DNA of 64,000 nucleotides from Amoebidium appalachense (Eukaryota; Ichthyosporea): NCBI GenBank assembly GCA_963693365.1, contig CAVNZM010000008.1, positions 10,416,001 through 10,480,000 of the forward strand, in the 5' to 3' direction. The notes beneath the pieces are model-generated. The model was not told the origin of the DNA. It ran no database searches and saw only the letters and a program-made list of their open reading frames with translations. Both the position numbers and the translations under genes were made by a program. Of the stretch, positions 30,195 through 45,236 are shown one piece after another; position 1 is the first letter of the stretch; every line of letters begins with the position of its first letter.

Positions 30195-30370
30195 TTTGAA
30201 TGCGGAACACGGTACGAAGTACGCATACACGATGAGAAGCATGGTGCAGGACACATGCAAACATTCAAGTATGCAACATCAGCCATGCGCACAGTATGCG
30301 TCATAAGCAGAGCCCATCCTCAGGGAGGGCCCAAGTCATCCATTGCGTCTGAGTTTCGACCCCTTAGCCC
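30195..30370 (+). repeat. Dispersed repeat, full copy
   Basis: Begins TTTGAATGCGG after a G run; contains GGTACGAAGTACGCA, ATAAGCAGAGCCCATCCTCA and GAGTTTCGACC. About 110 bases of it reappear in reverse orientation at 63886-64000 with few differences. Confidence 0.85.
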
Positions 30371-30721
30371 GCGTATATACGACTCTCCAACTCAGACAGC
30401 AGCATCAACTGAACTTGGGAGGGTCAACCCGTCTTAATCAAAGACGAGCAGGGTTGCTTATGCAAGCAAGGTGAGCAACACGGTGAAGATGTGTGTGCAA
30501 ACTAAAGCAGTGCAGCGAAAAATGCGTATGTGCTTACAGATGCACGACACAGAGCAACCATGCCCGGTTGCATGGAAGTTAAGGGGTCTCCACACAGTGG
30601 TCTGTCCTGAAGGACACCTCTGAAAGAAGACTGGGGGGGTTTGAATGCGGAACCAAGGTACGAAGTAGAAGGGGGGGGGGGTGGAGGTGGGAGGGGAGGG
30701 CAGGGGGGGGAGGGGGGGGGG

Positions 30722-30760
<39 letters not shown>

Positions 30761-31328
30761 GGTGGCAGTGAATGTATCGGTGCCAGAAAACATAAACATA
30801 CCCATGCCCAACTTTTAACGATAAATGTACAGAACTTAAAATATAAAAAAAACATAGCCGGCCCTAACACTCCAGATGAAGCCCTAATATTCGTCAACAG
30901 ATGATACTCATCAACAGATAAGTCTGTGTGTGTCTTTTGTGCACTAGCAAGCCGGGGGTGTACGTATGCATGAACTCTAGTGAGCTCGTCAGATTATTTA
31001 GATTCATCTTGAGGTAAAAAAAAAAAAAAAAATAGCAGCGAGAAGCAAGCGTGGTGATAGTGCGAGAGGGGAGAGGGGGGGGGGGGGGGGGGGGTTGTTG
31101 CGGTACACAGAATGAAGAACATACACGACAGACAGACGGTGAAAAACGCCCAGGGATATGCAAAAGAAAACATGGGTATGAAAGGTGCACACGTTTGAAA
31201 GCCTGGTGCACCTCCGTGTTGTGTTTAAATTGAAGAAATGATAACCGTGTGATTTTGTGGGTCTGTGTCTGTGTGTGTGGGGGGGGTGAATTGTGTGTGT
31301 GTGTGTGTGTCTGCGCGTGTGCGCATGC

Positions 31329-31370
<42 letters not shown>

Positions 31371-31740
31371 TGCGTGTGTGTGTGCTTGCGCGTGTGTGAG
31401 TGTGAGTGTGCCTGTGTGTGCGGTACACGGATGCTCTTGAGTGTGTGATCCTGCATCATGGTGTCTGTGAATCCGCCAGAGCGTGTGCTTGTGGGATTGT
31501 GTGTGTGCGTGTGTGGGTGCACAATTACGCGTAGTGTGTGCTGGAGTGTATGTGTGTTTTGCGTTAGTGTGTATGTGCCGTGGCGTGTGTGCTGTGTGTG
31601 GGTCTGTACGTGGGCGGGGAAGGGGGGAGGGGGGGGGCGAGAAGGAGGGGGGGGGGGGGGGGGGGGGGGGGTAAACAGGTTTGCACAAACATGTGTGCGT
31701 GCGTGCGTGCTTTCCCGGCACTTGCAGTGCCTGACGGTGC

Positions 31741-32127
31741 TTGCCTCGTTTTTTTACAGTTATCGTGGCTATACACAAGAAGCTGTGTCGTATGGCACGC
31801 TCATGTACACACGCAGAGACAGGCATACACGACGCAAGCAGGAGTACGATAACATTCACGTGTGTACGGACACATACATACAGCTCCACGCATACATGTT
31901 ACCATCACAAGATGCCGTACACAACTAACAGTGCCAAAAAGGAACGAAAAAATGACCCTGCTCCTTTTCTTGTTTCTTGCCTTGATTTGGAGGTTTTGGT
32001 TGTTATAGCGTTAACCATTGCTAACATTTATAACACAAAGCAGGCATACCTGTTCACACGTGTCAGGTGCCCAAAAACTGCTTCTTTTCAGACGGCAAAC
32101 GTGGCAGAGGAAGCGACAGATGAATGA
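31741..32127 (+). CDS. Unrecognised ORF, weak candidate
   Basis: 128 codons from MPRFFTVIVAIHKKLCR to the stop after VAEEATDE, with one hydrophobic segment near residue 90 (DLEVLVVIALTIANIY). A + acceptor-like sequence (cgtttttttacAG/TTATCG) at about 31759 opens an alternative frame (GYTQEAVSYGTLMYTRR...). I recognise no family and see no supporting partner exon. It could be chance. Confidence 0.2.
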   Translation: MPRFFTVIVAIHKKLCRMARSCTHAETGIHDASRSTITFTCVRTHTYSSTHTCYHHKMPYTTNSAKKERKNDPAPFLVSCLDLEVLVVIALTIANIYNTKQAYLFTRVRCPKTASFQTANVAEEATDE

Positions 32128-32858
32128 AAAGGGAAACTTGTATCTTGGTGCTTTAATTTTGGATTAATAGAGCAAAAGCATTGAGCTATAAAATACCAAA
32201 ACAGGCATAGACGTTCATACCCTAGCTTTTGTCATGGATGGTGCGGAGAAAAATTTCAATGCCGCGAGATGGAGGGCTCACAAAGAGTGGAAATGTGACC
32301 AAGTTATGAAGGGGGCCACGTATGACTGTGTTGTGCTAGAGTGACTGTATACGCATACCGAATAGCACAGAGGCGGCTGTAATTTTTTCAAGCAGCCTTT
32401 ACACAGGCACGAGCACACACCGGTACCCAGTTGTTCCGTACAAACAGCCGCTCAAAGCTGAGTTACACAGTGTGGCACACACCGTGCAGGCTGACTCTGG
32501 CTGAGCCTGTGTGCAGGGCAAACATTACACACTTAGAAAATAAACCAATCAAAATAGGTTCTGGAACCGTGAACGTAAACATCGATTCCCCAAAGACCCT
32601 GTTCATGGGTACTTTCAGATTTTGCGAGTTTATAAACTTTTTGTTTTATACGTAACTCAATTCACATTTAGATAATTATACTTCATTTTTTATAAAAACA
32701 TTTCTTGGTTTTTACACAAAATCCAGAACCCATTTTTTGTTTGTATAATCTGATTTATCACTATAGCTTCTACAAGTTTAGTTTTCTGTAAATGGGAACC
32801 CAACTCCACTAGAGGTTTTTGGAAGAACCAACATGGGCAGTACCTCAGTGATACGGTG

Positions 32859-33257
<399 letters not shown>

Positions 33258-33572
33258 ATACATGCTAATATTTATTAATTAGACGTGGCACTGCTGCACG
33301 TACGCGTATACAGATGGTCTACAGTACATGTATATACACATACCATTAATGGCGCCCCCATACTCTCAGAAACATCTACTCACAAGTACATGTAACAGGT
33401 GCTAGAATCCGTACAACTGATTATATGTGTGTCATGCCATGTTCATCACTTGATAAAACGTCTAGCTGATTTACGGACACAAACAGTCGGAGATTCACAC
33501 ATACAGAACATGTACATAGTGGAAATTCTCACACACACACACACACATGAGGCTCTAAACCGTGCCCACTCC

Positions 33573-33616
33573 CCTCTCTCTTTCTCTCTCTTTCTTTCTC
33601 TCTCTTTCTCTCCAAG

Positions 33617-33682
<66 letters not shown>

Positions 33683-33708
33683 GTCTCCCTCTCTCTATCC
33701 CTATCTAA

Positions 33709-33754
<46 letters not shown>

Positions 33755-33765
33755 CAGCTGCTCCT
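33573..33765. repeat. (CT)n microsatellite
   Basis: Interrupted CTTT/CT units, then pure (CT)n at 33619-33681 and 33713-33751, followed by C-rich DNA. Confidence 0.95.
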
Positions 33766-33943
33766 TCTAGATATCCCCCCCCCCCCCCCCCCTGCCCCAA
33801 GAATTTTCCCCTTCCCTTCCCCTCCCCCTTAGCCCCTCCCCTCCCCCCTCCCCCCCCCCCCCCCAAACCCCCCAACCTCACCCCTGGCACGTACCCTCCG
33901 CCCTTTCCCCCACGAACTACTTCCAGGCCCATGTTTGATGGCC

Positions 33944-36643
<2,700 letters not shown>

Positions 36644-37368
36644 CTTCACAAAGCAAGCCCACCAAAGGCTACCCCAAGGCCCAAATTTGAAAAGTGGAAG
36701 CGAACTGAACTGTGTGTTCTCGGGTTGCATAGCCTTTTGAAGCCACGAAAAGGTGTGAAACGTTCTGTTAAGTGGTGCACTGTGTCGGGGTCTCCAATTC
36801 CGTATTTCCTGGTGCGCTCTTGGCCAATCGTTTAGGGGTTTGGGACCGCGAATGAATAGGGAGGCACACTTTCCTCAGTAGATATCCGCCTGAGATAGCC
36901 TAGTGAATGGCCATGGTGTACACTGCCCTTTCTTTTATAATTGTAATGCAGATAATGTCGCCAAAATTTCTTTTTAAATGCCCCCCCCTTTTTTTTTGAA
37001 AAAAAAGCTGCCGTCTGAGCAATAGCCACCTGAGAGGTGTAGAGCCCTGGATGACTCTTCATCAATCAAAATGCAAATCGATGTAGATATACGGTGGATA
37101 TTATCGGAAAATTTTGCACCATTTCAGGCCCATTTCACACGCACACTTAGCCACACTTATGTCAGGCCCCACCGCAATCACCTCATTATTGCCGAGCGAT
37201 ATGGACCACATACCTACTATGAGCCTGCCAAATACGTTCTTTCAATCTTTCTTCTGTACTTATACATAGAATACAGACAGATAGCTATATAAAAAGAGAA
37301 ATATTAAAAAAGTGTACGTACGCATAGTAAAGCGTTGTGGTCAATTCAGGATATATTTGCACTAGGTA

Positions 37369-37403
37369 AGGGGGGGGAGATCGGCGAGGGGGAGGGGGGG
37401 GTG

Positions 37404-37461
<58 letters not shown>

Positions 37462-37638
37462 GGGGGAGGGGGGGAGGGGGGAGGGGAGGGGGGGGGGGGA
37501 GGGGGGGGGGGGGGGGGGGGGGGGGGGAGGGGAGGGGGGAGGGGGGGGGAGGGGGGGGAGGGGGGGAGGGGGGGGGAGGGGGGGGGGAGGGGGGGAGGGG
37601 AGGGGAGGGGGGGGAGGGGGGGGGGGGGGGGGGGGGGC
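37369..37638. repeat. G-rich tract with regular A interruptions
   Basis: About 270 bases of almost only G, including a run of about 50 (37406-37460), then G4-12 blocks separated by single A. Confidence 0.95.
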
Positions 37639-37937
37639 GCTGTGACAGGGGCGGGGGGGGCATGAGAGGGGGAAAGGAGTGAATTTCCCATCGTAAGTGT
37701 GAGCACCGTGTACTGTAATGCACATTTTGGGGCGGTGCCGGATATATTTACACACTGCCTGCAGGCAAAAGTAGCTACAGGTGCTCGCGGAATACATTAT
37801 TTCTAACTACATTTTGAATAAAACAAATACTAACATATTTCTTTATAATAAAGCCTGATATAAAGCCTCACTAGTATTTAGTCCATATGCACCATTATAC
37901 GTACTGATGATACGGGGGTCGCATGCTGAGTCGCATG

Positions 37938-37989
37938 TGACGTCCTGCGCCAGCGTGGCAGGTTGTGTGACGTCATCTGTATGACGTCA
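37938..37989. promoter_or_regulatory. Cluster of TGACGTC(A) motifs
   Basis: TGACGTCC at 37938-37945 and the palindrome TGACGTCA at 37968-37975 and 37982-37989. TGACGTCA is the CRE site of bZIP factors. Three in 52 bases is more than expected, and they lie directly next to the CGGGAACC array. No gene start is evident nearby, so function is open. Confidence 0.45.
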
Positions 37990-37996
37990 GTTGCGG

Positions 37997-38190
37997 ATCG
38001 GCCCGGGAACCAGTGTTTGGCACCGGGAACCACTGTTTCAAACTCGGGAACCAGTGTTTCGAGCCGGGAACCACTGTTTTGCGGATCGGCCCGGGAACCA
38101 GTGTTTCGAGCCGGGAACCACTGTTTCAAACTCGGGAACCAGTGTTTCGAGCCGGGAACCACGGTTCCGGCCCGGGAACTAGCCCCTGGA
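37997..38190 (+). repeat. Tandem array of CGGGAACCA(C/G)TGTTT units
   Basis: At least nine units of 20-21 bases built on CGGGAACCASTGTTT, alternating linkers CAAACT and CGAGC, with two larger spacers GCGGATCGGCC at about 37995 and 38083. The pattern is a higher-order duplication. Units decay to the right (CGGGAACTAGCCCC). Confidence 0.85.
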
Positions 38191-40077
38191 TTCGACCCGT
38201 GTTTGTTCCCGGGAACTGCATTCCAGCTGCTGGAATGCGGGAACACCGTATCACTGAGGTGCTGCCCCAACATGAGATTAGAGCCAATCATTGCAATGCA
38301 ACAGAGCGATGCAGATTGCAGAAAACGCCCACTGAGCGGCTGAGCCTGAAAACAGCGAAAACGCGCGGGCACTCTCGCGGTCACTCGGAAGATGAGCCTT
38401 CGAGAAGTGTACGCTACAGTATATGTAAAGGTCAGGTTCACTTGTAAATGGTTATCATAGTTGTAGTGTAGCCTACGCCACAGAGTCTGCATGCAGGGCA
38501 CCTGTAGTCTATGATATCGGATAAAGTCGAGGGCAGATGTACTGTGGTAGGCATTCCGAAACGTACTACCACAACCTTGTAACTGCGAGCCATGGTGCAC
38601 ATGTGACAGTATATAACATATTGAATGGTCTTTTTATAGTTCGTAATACTTGTGCACATTTTCAACTATTGCGTTGTCTGTGTTGCACAGTGAAAAGCTT
38701 CACCTTGTCTGTGCGTCGCATGCGGGTGTGCGAGTGTTTTGAGTTCAACGTTAACAGTGTGCCACTTCAGTGTGTGTACACGTGACACGTTGTGTGTGTT
38801 TACTTCCTTTGTGTGATCCGTGATGCTGCACATGTGCTGTTGCAAGTACTTGTAGCTCCTCCGAGGGTTAAAATATTATTACGACTCTGGCTGGAGCACG
38901 TTCCAGGAAAAGATTAATAGTACCCGGTAGTGTATTAATTCCACAGCTGGTGCAAACTTATCAGCAGCGACGTAGGCCCTTGAAAGTTTGCAATTTAACT
39001 TACGAGATTTGATATGGTTATCCTTTTTGATGTTTTGTTGGCCTGGCCGCTGTGGCCTGAAATTATGTGCACGCTTGGCGGCGTGTGGATGTGGGGGTGT
39101 AGGTGTGTGTGTGTGTGCGTGACGCGTGTGTGGGATGCATGTAGGCTGGGGAAGGGCCTTTGTGTGGCTAAGGGTGGGCGGGTAAGTGGATGGGTGGGGG
39201 AGTGGGGCAGTGGAAAGGGGGTTTGGGGGAGTTTGGGGCAGAGGAACGGGAGTATTTGGACGGCAGATGTGAAAAAAAAAAGAGTTTCATAAGAGCCCGG
39301 AACAATTGAAGGAGGCCGACTGAGGCGACAGCTAACCCGATAGTAAACAACTGTTGCAATATAATGGCATGGCACATCATGGGTGCTGCATCCACCTACA
39401 TGCATTTATGCATGCCTGATTGAAGAAACCCCGAAGCTCCTTGGACCACAGCTCAGTACAGTACCTTGTGATTGTGAAGTGTACATTTGCCATCAAGGCA
39501 ATGTATTTTTGATTTTGGTGTATTATCATACCTGGAACCGCTTGCCACACATTTCACGTTCCCTTCAAGCTCCCCCCGTCACATGTAATACTTGTAACAC
39601 CACCTATTTGTATCTACACATCCATATACCATATGGCCCGTGCATAGACAATTAAGAACCCTCTCGTGCAGTAGGCTGTACTCTTCTTTGATCTCATTAT
39701 CATACAACTCAATTGAACACATCAGGCAACCAATACCGTTACGATAGATCATCTGAATCAATCAACGGGTTCACAGTGCTCTCGTTCTCACTTTCTTGCA
39801 TTTCAAAAAACAAAACAAACACACCGCTCAAAACACACAAACACAACCCAATATGTAATAAAGGCTTAGTATCCTATGAGGCATTTATTGTCTGCAATCA
39901 TTTGGCTTTTGTCGCTTTTGGGTGCAGTGAAATAATGTATAACGAACCCCCAAAAAATGCTTATGTTTATCTGGCATGCAACACACGTTCATATTCAAGT
40001 TTGTTCTTTCCAAAGCCCGTAATTATCCTCCTCACAGAATTTCGGGATTTCGCGTTGCCACACGTGTATTTTTGGGT

Positions 40078-40229
40078 TTACCTTTTGCGGCTTTTTAGTA
40101 CTATGATAAATTTTTCAACGTCATTCGCGAATTTGTGTTCTCTCACGAGGCATTGAATCCGAAGGAAGGCTGGGGTGGCCCGCCAAATGTCGGTATCGGA
40201 GCAGAGGATTGGGCTCCTGTCTTGAACTC
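40078..40229 (-). CDS. Candidate terminal exon, unrecognised
   Basis: Acceptor ctcttcaacaccAG at 40230, then a frame reading VQDRSPILCSDTDIWR and continuing about 50 residues to KFIIVLKSRKR and TAA. It could join in phase 1 to an open stretch near 40726-40794 (LYGLADAPYAKPQSWKMKV). The amphipathic, basic end looks coding, but I know no family. It may be the 3' end of the GATA gene or a separate small gene. Confidence 0.3.
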
Positions 40230-40308
40230 CTGGTGTTGAAGAGGGGGATATTAGTATGCTTACACACAATAGCTATATACATGGCGTCACTAGGATTGGA
40301 AAAACATG

Positions 40309-40350
<42 letters not shown>

Positions 40351-40414
40351 CACCAACCAACAAAACACACATACACACATACACAAACACACACACACAC
40401 ACACACAGGCGCGC

Positions 40415-40452
<38 letters not shown>
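40309..40452. repeat. (C)n, (CA)n and (A)n tracts
   Basis: About 40 C (40309-40349), CA-rich DNA, then about 34 A (40418-40451). Confidence 0.95.
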
Positions 40453-41044
40453 ACTGCCGCCCCCACCATCACCACCACCACCACCACCCACACTACCTCA
40501 CATTCTTCCCCCCCCCCCCCCCCCCCCCCCCCCCATACACACACACACAGCCCTCCCCACCAGTCCCCCTCTTTCCGCCCCCCTCCACCCTCCACCCCCC
40601 AGCGGGAAAAAGAAAAAATAGATTTAAAAAAAAAAAAAGAACAAGCAAAAAAAAAAAAAAAAGGACAAAACACACAGACACAAAACACACAAACACAGGG
40701 GCCTGCCGTTTCTCCTACACTGACTTTCATTTTCCAACTCTGGGGCTTTGCATACGGGGCATCAGCTAGCCCATAAAGCATTGAGATCCCCCAACTTCCC
40801 ACTTTCCTTTCCCCCCCCCCCCCCCCTCTTCGTGCATGTGTCTAATCCCCCCCCCCCCCCCTTTCTCTCCACATACACACATGACCGCCAACACGGGGTG
40901 CGGGGGGGGGGGGGGAGGGGGGGGGGGGAGGGGGGGGGGATATTAGACATGCACGAGGCAAACAAACCCCTTACATGCAAGTGCGTAACACACGCTGACT
41001 ATGCCTGTGCATGTGTTTGGAAGTAGTGACTACCACCTGGCACC

Positions 41045-41046
<2 letters not shown>

Positions 41047-41115
<69 letters not shown>

Positions 41116-41119
41116 TGCG

Positions 41120-41180
<61 letters not shown>
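41047..41180. repeat. (GT)n-(T)n-(G)n tract
   Basis: About 28 GT units, GCGC, GTTTGGG, nine T, then about 42 G. Confidence 0.95.
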
Positions 41181-41183
<3 letters not shown>

Positions 41184-41185
41184 GC

Positions 41186-41336
41186 CTGGCCGGGTGAATA
41201 TTCGATGGTGTCCAGTGTTGCATATGAGTCCTGGGGGAAAGACATGGAGCGTTCGATGGAGGGAGGAGGGTTTTTCCTTTTCTTCTTTTTTGGCGGGCGG
41301 TTTGAACTCCCCGTCCTGCTCGTCCGTGGCTGAACC
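41186..41336 (-). CDS. Candidate exon of the GATA gene
   Basis: A very strong acceptor (ccgttttttttctttttccAG) precedes GSATDEQDGEFKPPAKKEEK in phase 0, which fits exon 5 of the GATA gene. The only plausible donor is GC-type (CCAG/GCAACC at 41185). The next frame over reads RPPKKKKRKNPPPSIERS, which also looks coding and carries a nuclear-localisation-like run, so the frame is undecided. Confidence 0.35.
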
Positions 41337-41353
41337 CTGGAAAAAGAAAAAAA

Positions 41354-41769
<416 letters not shown>

Positions 41770-41885
41770 AAAAAAACGAGAGAAGAAAAGAAAGAAAGAA
41801 AGGAGAAGTAAAGATTAAAGAGAAGAGAAGACGTACAAACCGGGAACGGAAAGAGAAAAAGTGCAAACCATGCACCCTATGAGGG

Positions 41886-41920
<35 letters not shown>

Positions 41921-42111
41921 TGCAATGCAAGATTTCGGCATTCGAAAACGAACAGTGATGCAATCCTTCACACACACCCATGGCTTATAGATACTGCCTG
42001 CAGTGCTTCAAAGTCAAAGGCCACATCATGTTGCCAGATTGCTTGGGCAAAACAGCACTAGCATCTCTGCCGAAAAAAGAAAAAGAAAGAAAGTGAACAT
42101 ATATAAATATA

Positions 42112-42267
42112 TTATGTCATGTCACGTTGATAGAGGTCGGAACAGATTGGTTGCCGCCGATCTTCAAAGGATTTCGTAACGGGCAAGAATCGAGTGAATT
42201 GTTCAGGTGAATCCCCAAAGCGGCACATTGTCCAGGACAACGCTCCTTCATGAAATACAGGCATAGA
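42112..42267 (-). CDS. Candidate terminal exon of the GATA gene
   Basis: Acceptor tttgtaccacAG, then SMPVFHEGALSWTMCRFGDS and 31 more residues to a stop at 42114-42112; phase 0, matching the preceding exon. The polypyrimidine tract is weak, and the competing exon at 41336 has a better acceptor. Confidence 0.35.
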   Translation of the reverse strand, partial: SMPVFHEGALSWTMCRFGDSPEQFTRFLPVTKSFEDRRQPICSDLYQRDMT

Positions 42268-42374
42268 CTGTGGTACAAAGCACCAACTACAATCAGTGTA
42301 TGCAGACGGGCAGGGGGAGGGAGCCGTGCGGGCCCCGCAGGGGGGGGGGGAGGGGGGGGGGGGGCAGCACATAC

Positions 42375-42597
42375 ATCATCCAACGAGTGGTGATCCTGCT
42401 TCTTCTTTTTGGACTTCTTGGGTTTGGCCGCTGCATGGTGGATGCCCCAGTTCTCGGGTGGCCTCATTCGACCAGTCCGTGTGTGGTACACACCGCATGC
42501 TGCAGAGAGAAGGGCCGGGGTGGAGGGGGGGGGGGGGGGGGGGGGGAGGGGGGGTGGGGGGGGGGGGAGGGGGGTGGACGGGAGAGGGGAGGAGGGC

Positions 42598-42628
<31 letters not shown>

Positions 42629-43161
42629 TAGAATTGGCTACAGAGTGCAAGGTACACCTTCATAACGGATGGAAGAATCCAGATTTGTCACAAGTGCGCA
42701 CAGAAAGAGTATGCATTGTAAATAGAGCCCATCCTCCCTGAGGGGAGGGGGGGGGGGGGGGGGGGGGGGGGGTGTTTCTGAAAGAGGCCATACTGGCAAC
42801 ATCCCGATTTCCCTAAAGTAAGTCGAAAGACTTGGAAAGCATGGTGTAGGAAGGCATAACGAGTCACAACTCACCGTTGCACACCCGCTTGTGGTTGATT
42901 TGGCGCCAAATCGAAGACTCGACCGTGCCGCAGTTGGTGCATGCCTTGGGGTTTCGGTTGACCCCACCTGGGGAAGGGTAGGTTAACAGTTTGGAAGTCC
43001 TCTGCACCCACTAAGATAGACCCCATCTCCGCTCTCCTTCCGGCCAGACACACGCCAACGCTTTTGCGCGTGCAAAAGCATCACCCATTTTCCCTATCAC
43101 ACTCCATTATTTATCTTTCTTTCTTTCTTTCTTTACTTTTTTTTTTTTTTTTTTTTCCCCT

Positions 43162-43197
<36 letters not shown>

Positions 43198-43304
43198 CAG
43201 AATGTGTTACTAAGTATACTGTGTACGAAGCACACATTCACGAAGGACAACACAGTGCGGACCTTGTGAAGCACACACATGTGCGTTTTTTTTTTTTTTT
43301 TTTT

Positions 43305-43335
<31 letters not shown>

Positions 43336-43953
43336 GGTTACCTGGGCTGTGCGGGTCTGCCGAGTCCACCATAAGCTGGCCGCTGAGTGGTTGGGAACCA
43401 ATAGGAGTACCCGGACCCCTGCAAAATTTTAAAAATAAAAAATCGAGAAAACAAAAGTGGAAATAGATGCAGAAACGCAGGAGAGGAAAAGAAACGTTCT
43501 AAAGAGAGGGGACGGGCGACAGAGGTGAGGGGGGAGGGGGGGGGGGGGGGGGAGGACATGTATTTGTCGTTTGTTGTTTGTGTTTGTGTGTGGTGTGGTG
43601 AAGAGAGTATGTGTGTGTGCCATAGTGTGGGTATTGGTGCGGGTAGGTGGGTGGGAGCGTGTGTGGGGTGTGTGCATCGAACATACGGATGTGCACGATG
43701 CAAAAGAAGCACACACATAAGCTTACACATGATGCACATAGACACAAAAACATCATGGGCGCTCTCGCACTAGCCTGTGAGCGGGTGCACACATGTGCGT
43801 GCACACACAACACAAACACACTCAAAAACACATGCAAAGATGCATCGCATGCTCAAACAAACACACAAGAACACCCACGCACACACACATGCACAAAACA
43901 AACAAATACACACACACACACACACACACACACCACGCATACACACACACTCC

Positions 43954-43984
<31 letters not shown>

Positions 43985-44461
43985 AGCCCAACCCCAAGAC
44001 GCGCTAAAATTCCTTCAACCCACCCACCTCGCAAAATCCCCGTCGCCTTCCTCCCTCCGCACTTTCTCCTTTGCCTTTTTCGATTTCTTGCTCTTTGGTT
44101 TTTCGGGCACATTCAAGAAATCGCCACTTGCGCCCCGCATCGGATGTTGCGCAATACCGATCCCATTTCCGAGCATCGGTGATCTGCCACCATCCATCGG
44201 AGATCTAGCCCCATCCACTACCATAGGAGATGGAAAACTGCACATGTGCCGATGTTTCGTTCTGACGGGGGACACCCCATGAAACCGCGGTCAGCTGTTG
44301 TATTCTGTGTGGGAGGGGAGAGGATAAGTGGAACAAAAATAGCCTCTCTTTTATTTAAAAAAGAAAAGAAAAGAAACAAAAATAAGAGAGAAATCATAAC
44401 ATCATCCCCCCCCCCCCCCCCCCCCCAACCCCGTCCCTTCCCTCCCCCCTCCCCCCTCCCC

Positions 44462-44516
<55 letters not shown>

Positions 44517-44727
44517 ACTCTTCCTGCACTTGCACCCCATGAAAGTAATCATAACACCTACCTAAAACCTTTATACTTCCAAACCTTTACGATTCGATAG
44601 TCTTTTCTTCGTTTTGTAAACTGATCTATCATTCTTCCTCACACAAAAGCACAAATGCAAAGAGAAAAAACCCCCTTATCCCCTCCCCCCTCCCCGCCTT
44701 TTGAAGAAAAAAGCATGCACCCACCCA

Positions 44728-44807
<80 letters not shown>

Positions 44808-45201
44808 CAGACACGATCAAATACACAGGAGGAATAACAAAAAAGGGGACAAAAAGCAAGGCATTTCCCAGTTAGTCACCGCCTTTCACCTGATAAAAAC
44901 CAGTGCGCAGTACTCCTGGGCTTTGCTCTCCACTCTCTCTCTCTCTCAACCCCTCCTCCCCTCCCCTCTCCCCTCCCCCCCACCACCCCCCCCCCCCCCC
45001 ACCCCCAAAAATAATAAAAATAAAAAATAAATAAATAAAGAAAAAGGACCCCTACCCCCTGCTGAACATGTACACATGAACACCCTTCTCTACATCACCC
45101 ATTTACACACCCACAACCATGCGCTCCCTCTTGGCAGCCAGAGGTCACCAATCCCACCAACGTGTGTGTTTGTGTGTGGAGGCCCTGTGAGGCGGGGGGA
45201 A

Positions 45202-45236
<35 letters not shown>

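Larger units (their letters stand above)
36731..40077. other. Intergenic region upstream of the CXC gene
   Basis: No supported gene. Contents: AT-rich DNA to 37360; G/A tract 37369-37638; TGACGTCA motifs 37938-37989; CGGGAACC array 37997-38190; hairpin GCATTCCAG-CTG-CTGGAATGC near 38219; unique DNA 38280-39700 with GT-rich part 39090-39290. A 147-codon + ORF (39713-40156) shows no recognisable family. Confidence 0.65.

Noticed and set aside
37878-38600. 240-codon minus ORF over the CGGGAACC array
   Set aside because: Half of it is the translated tandem repeat, the rest has no recognisable domain and no splice or start support.
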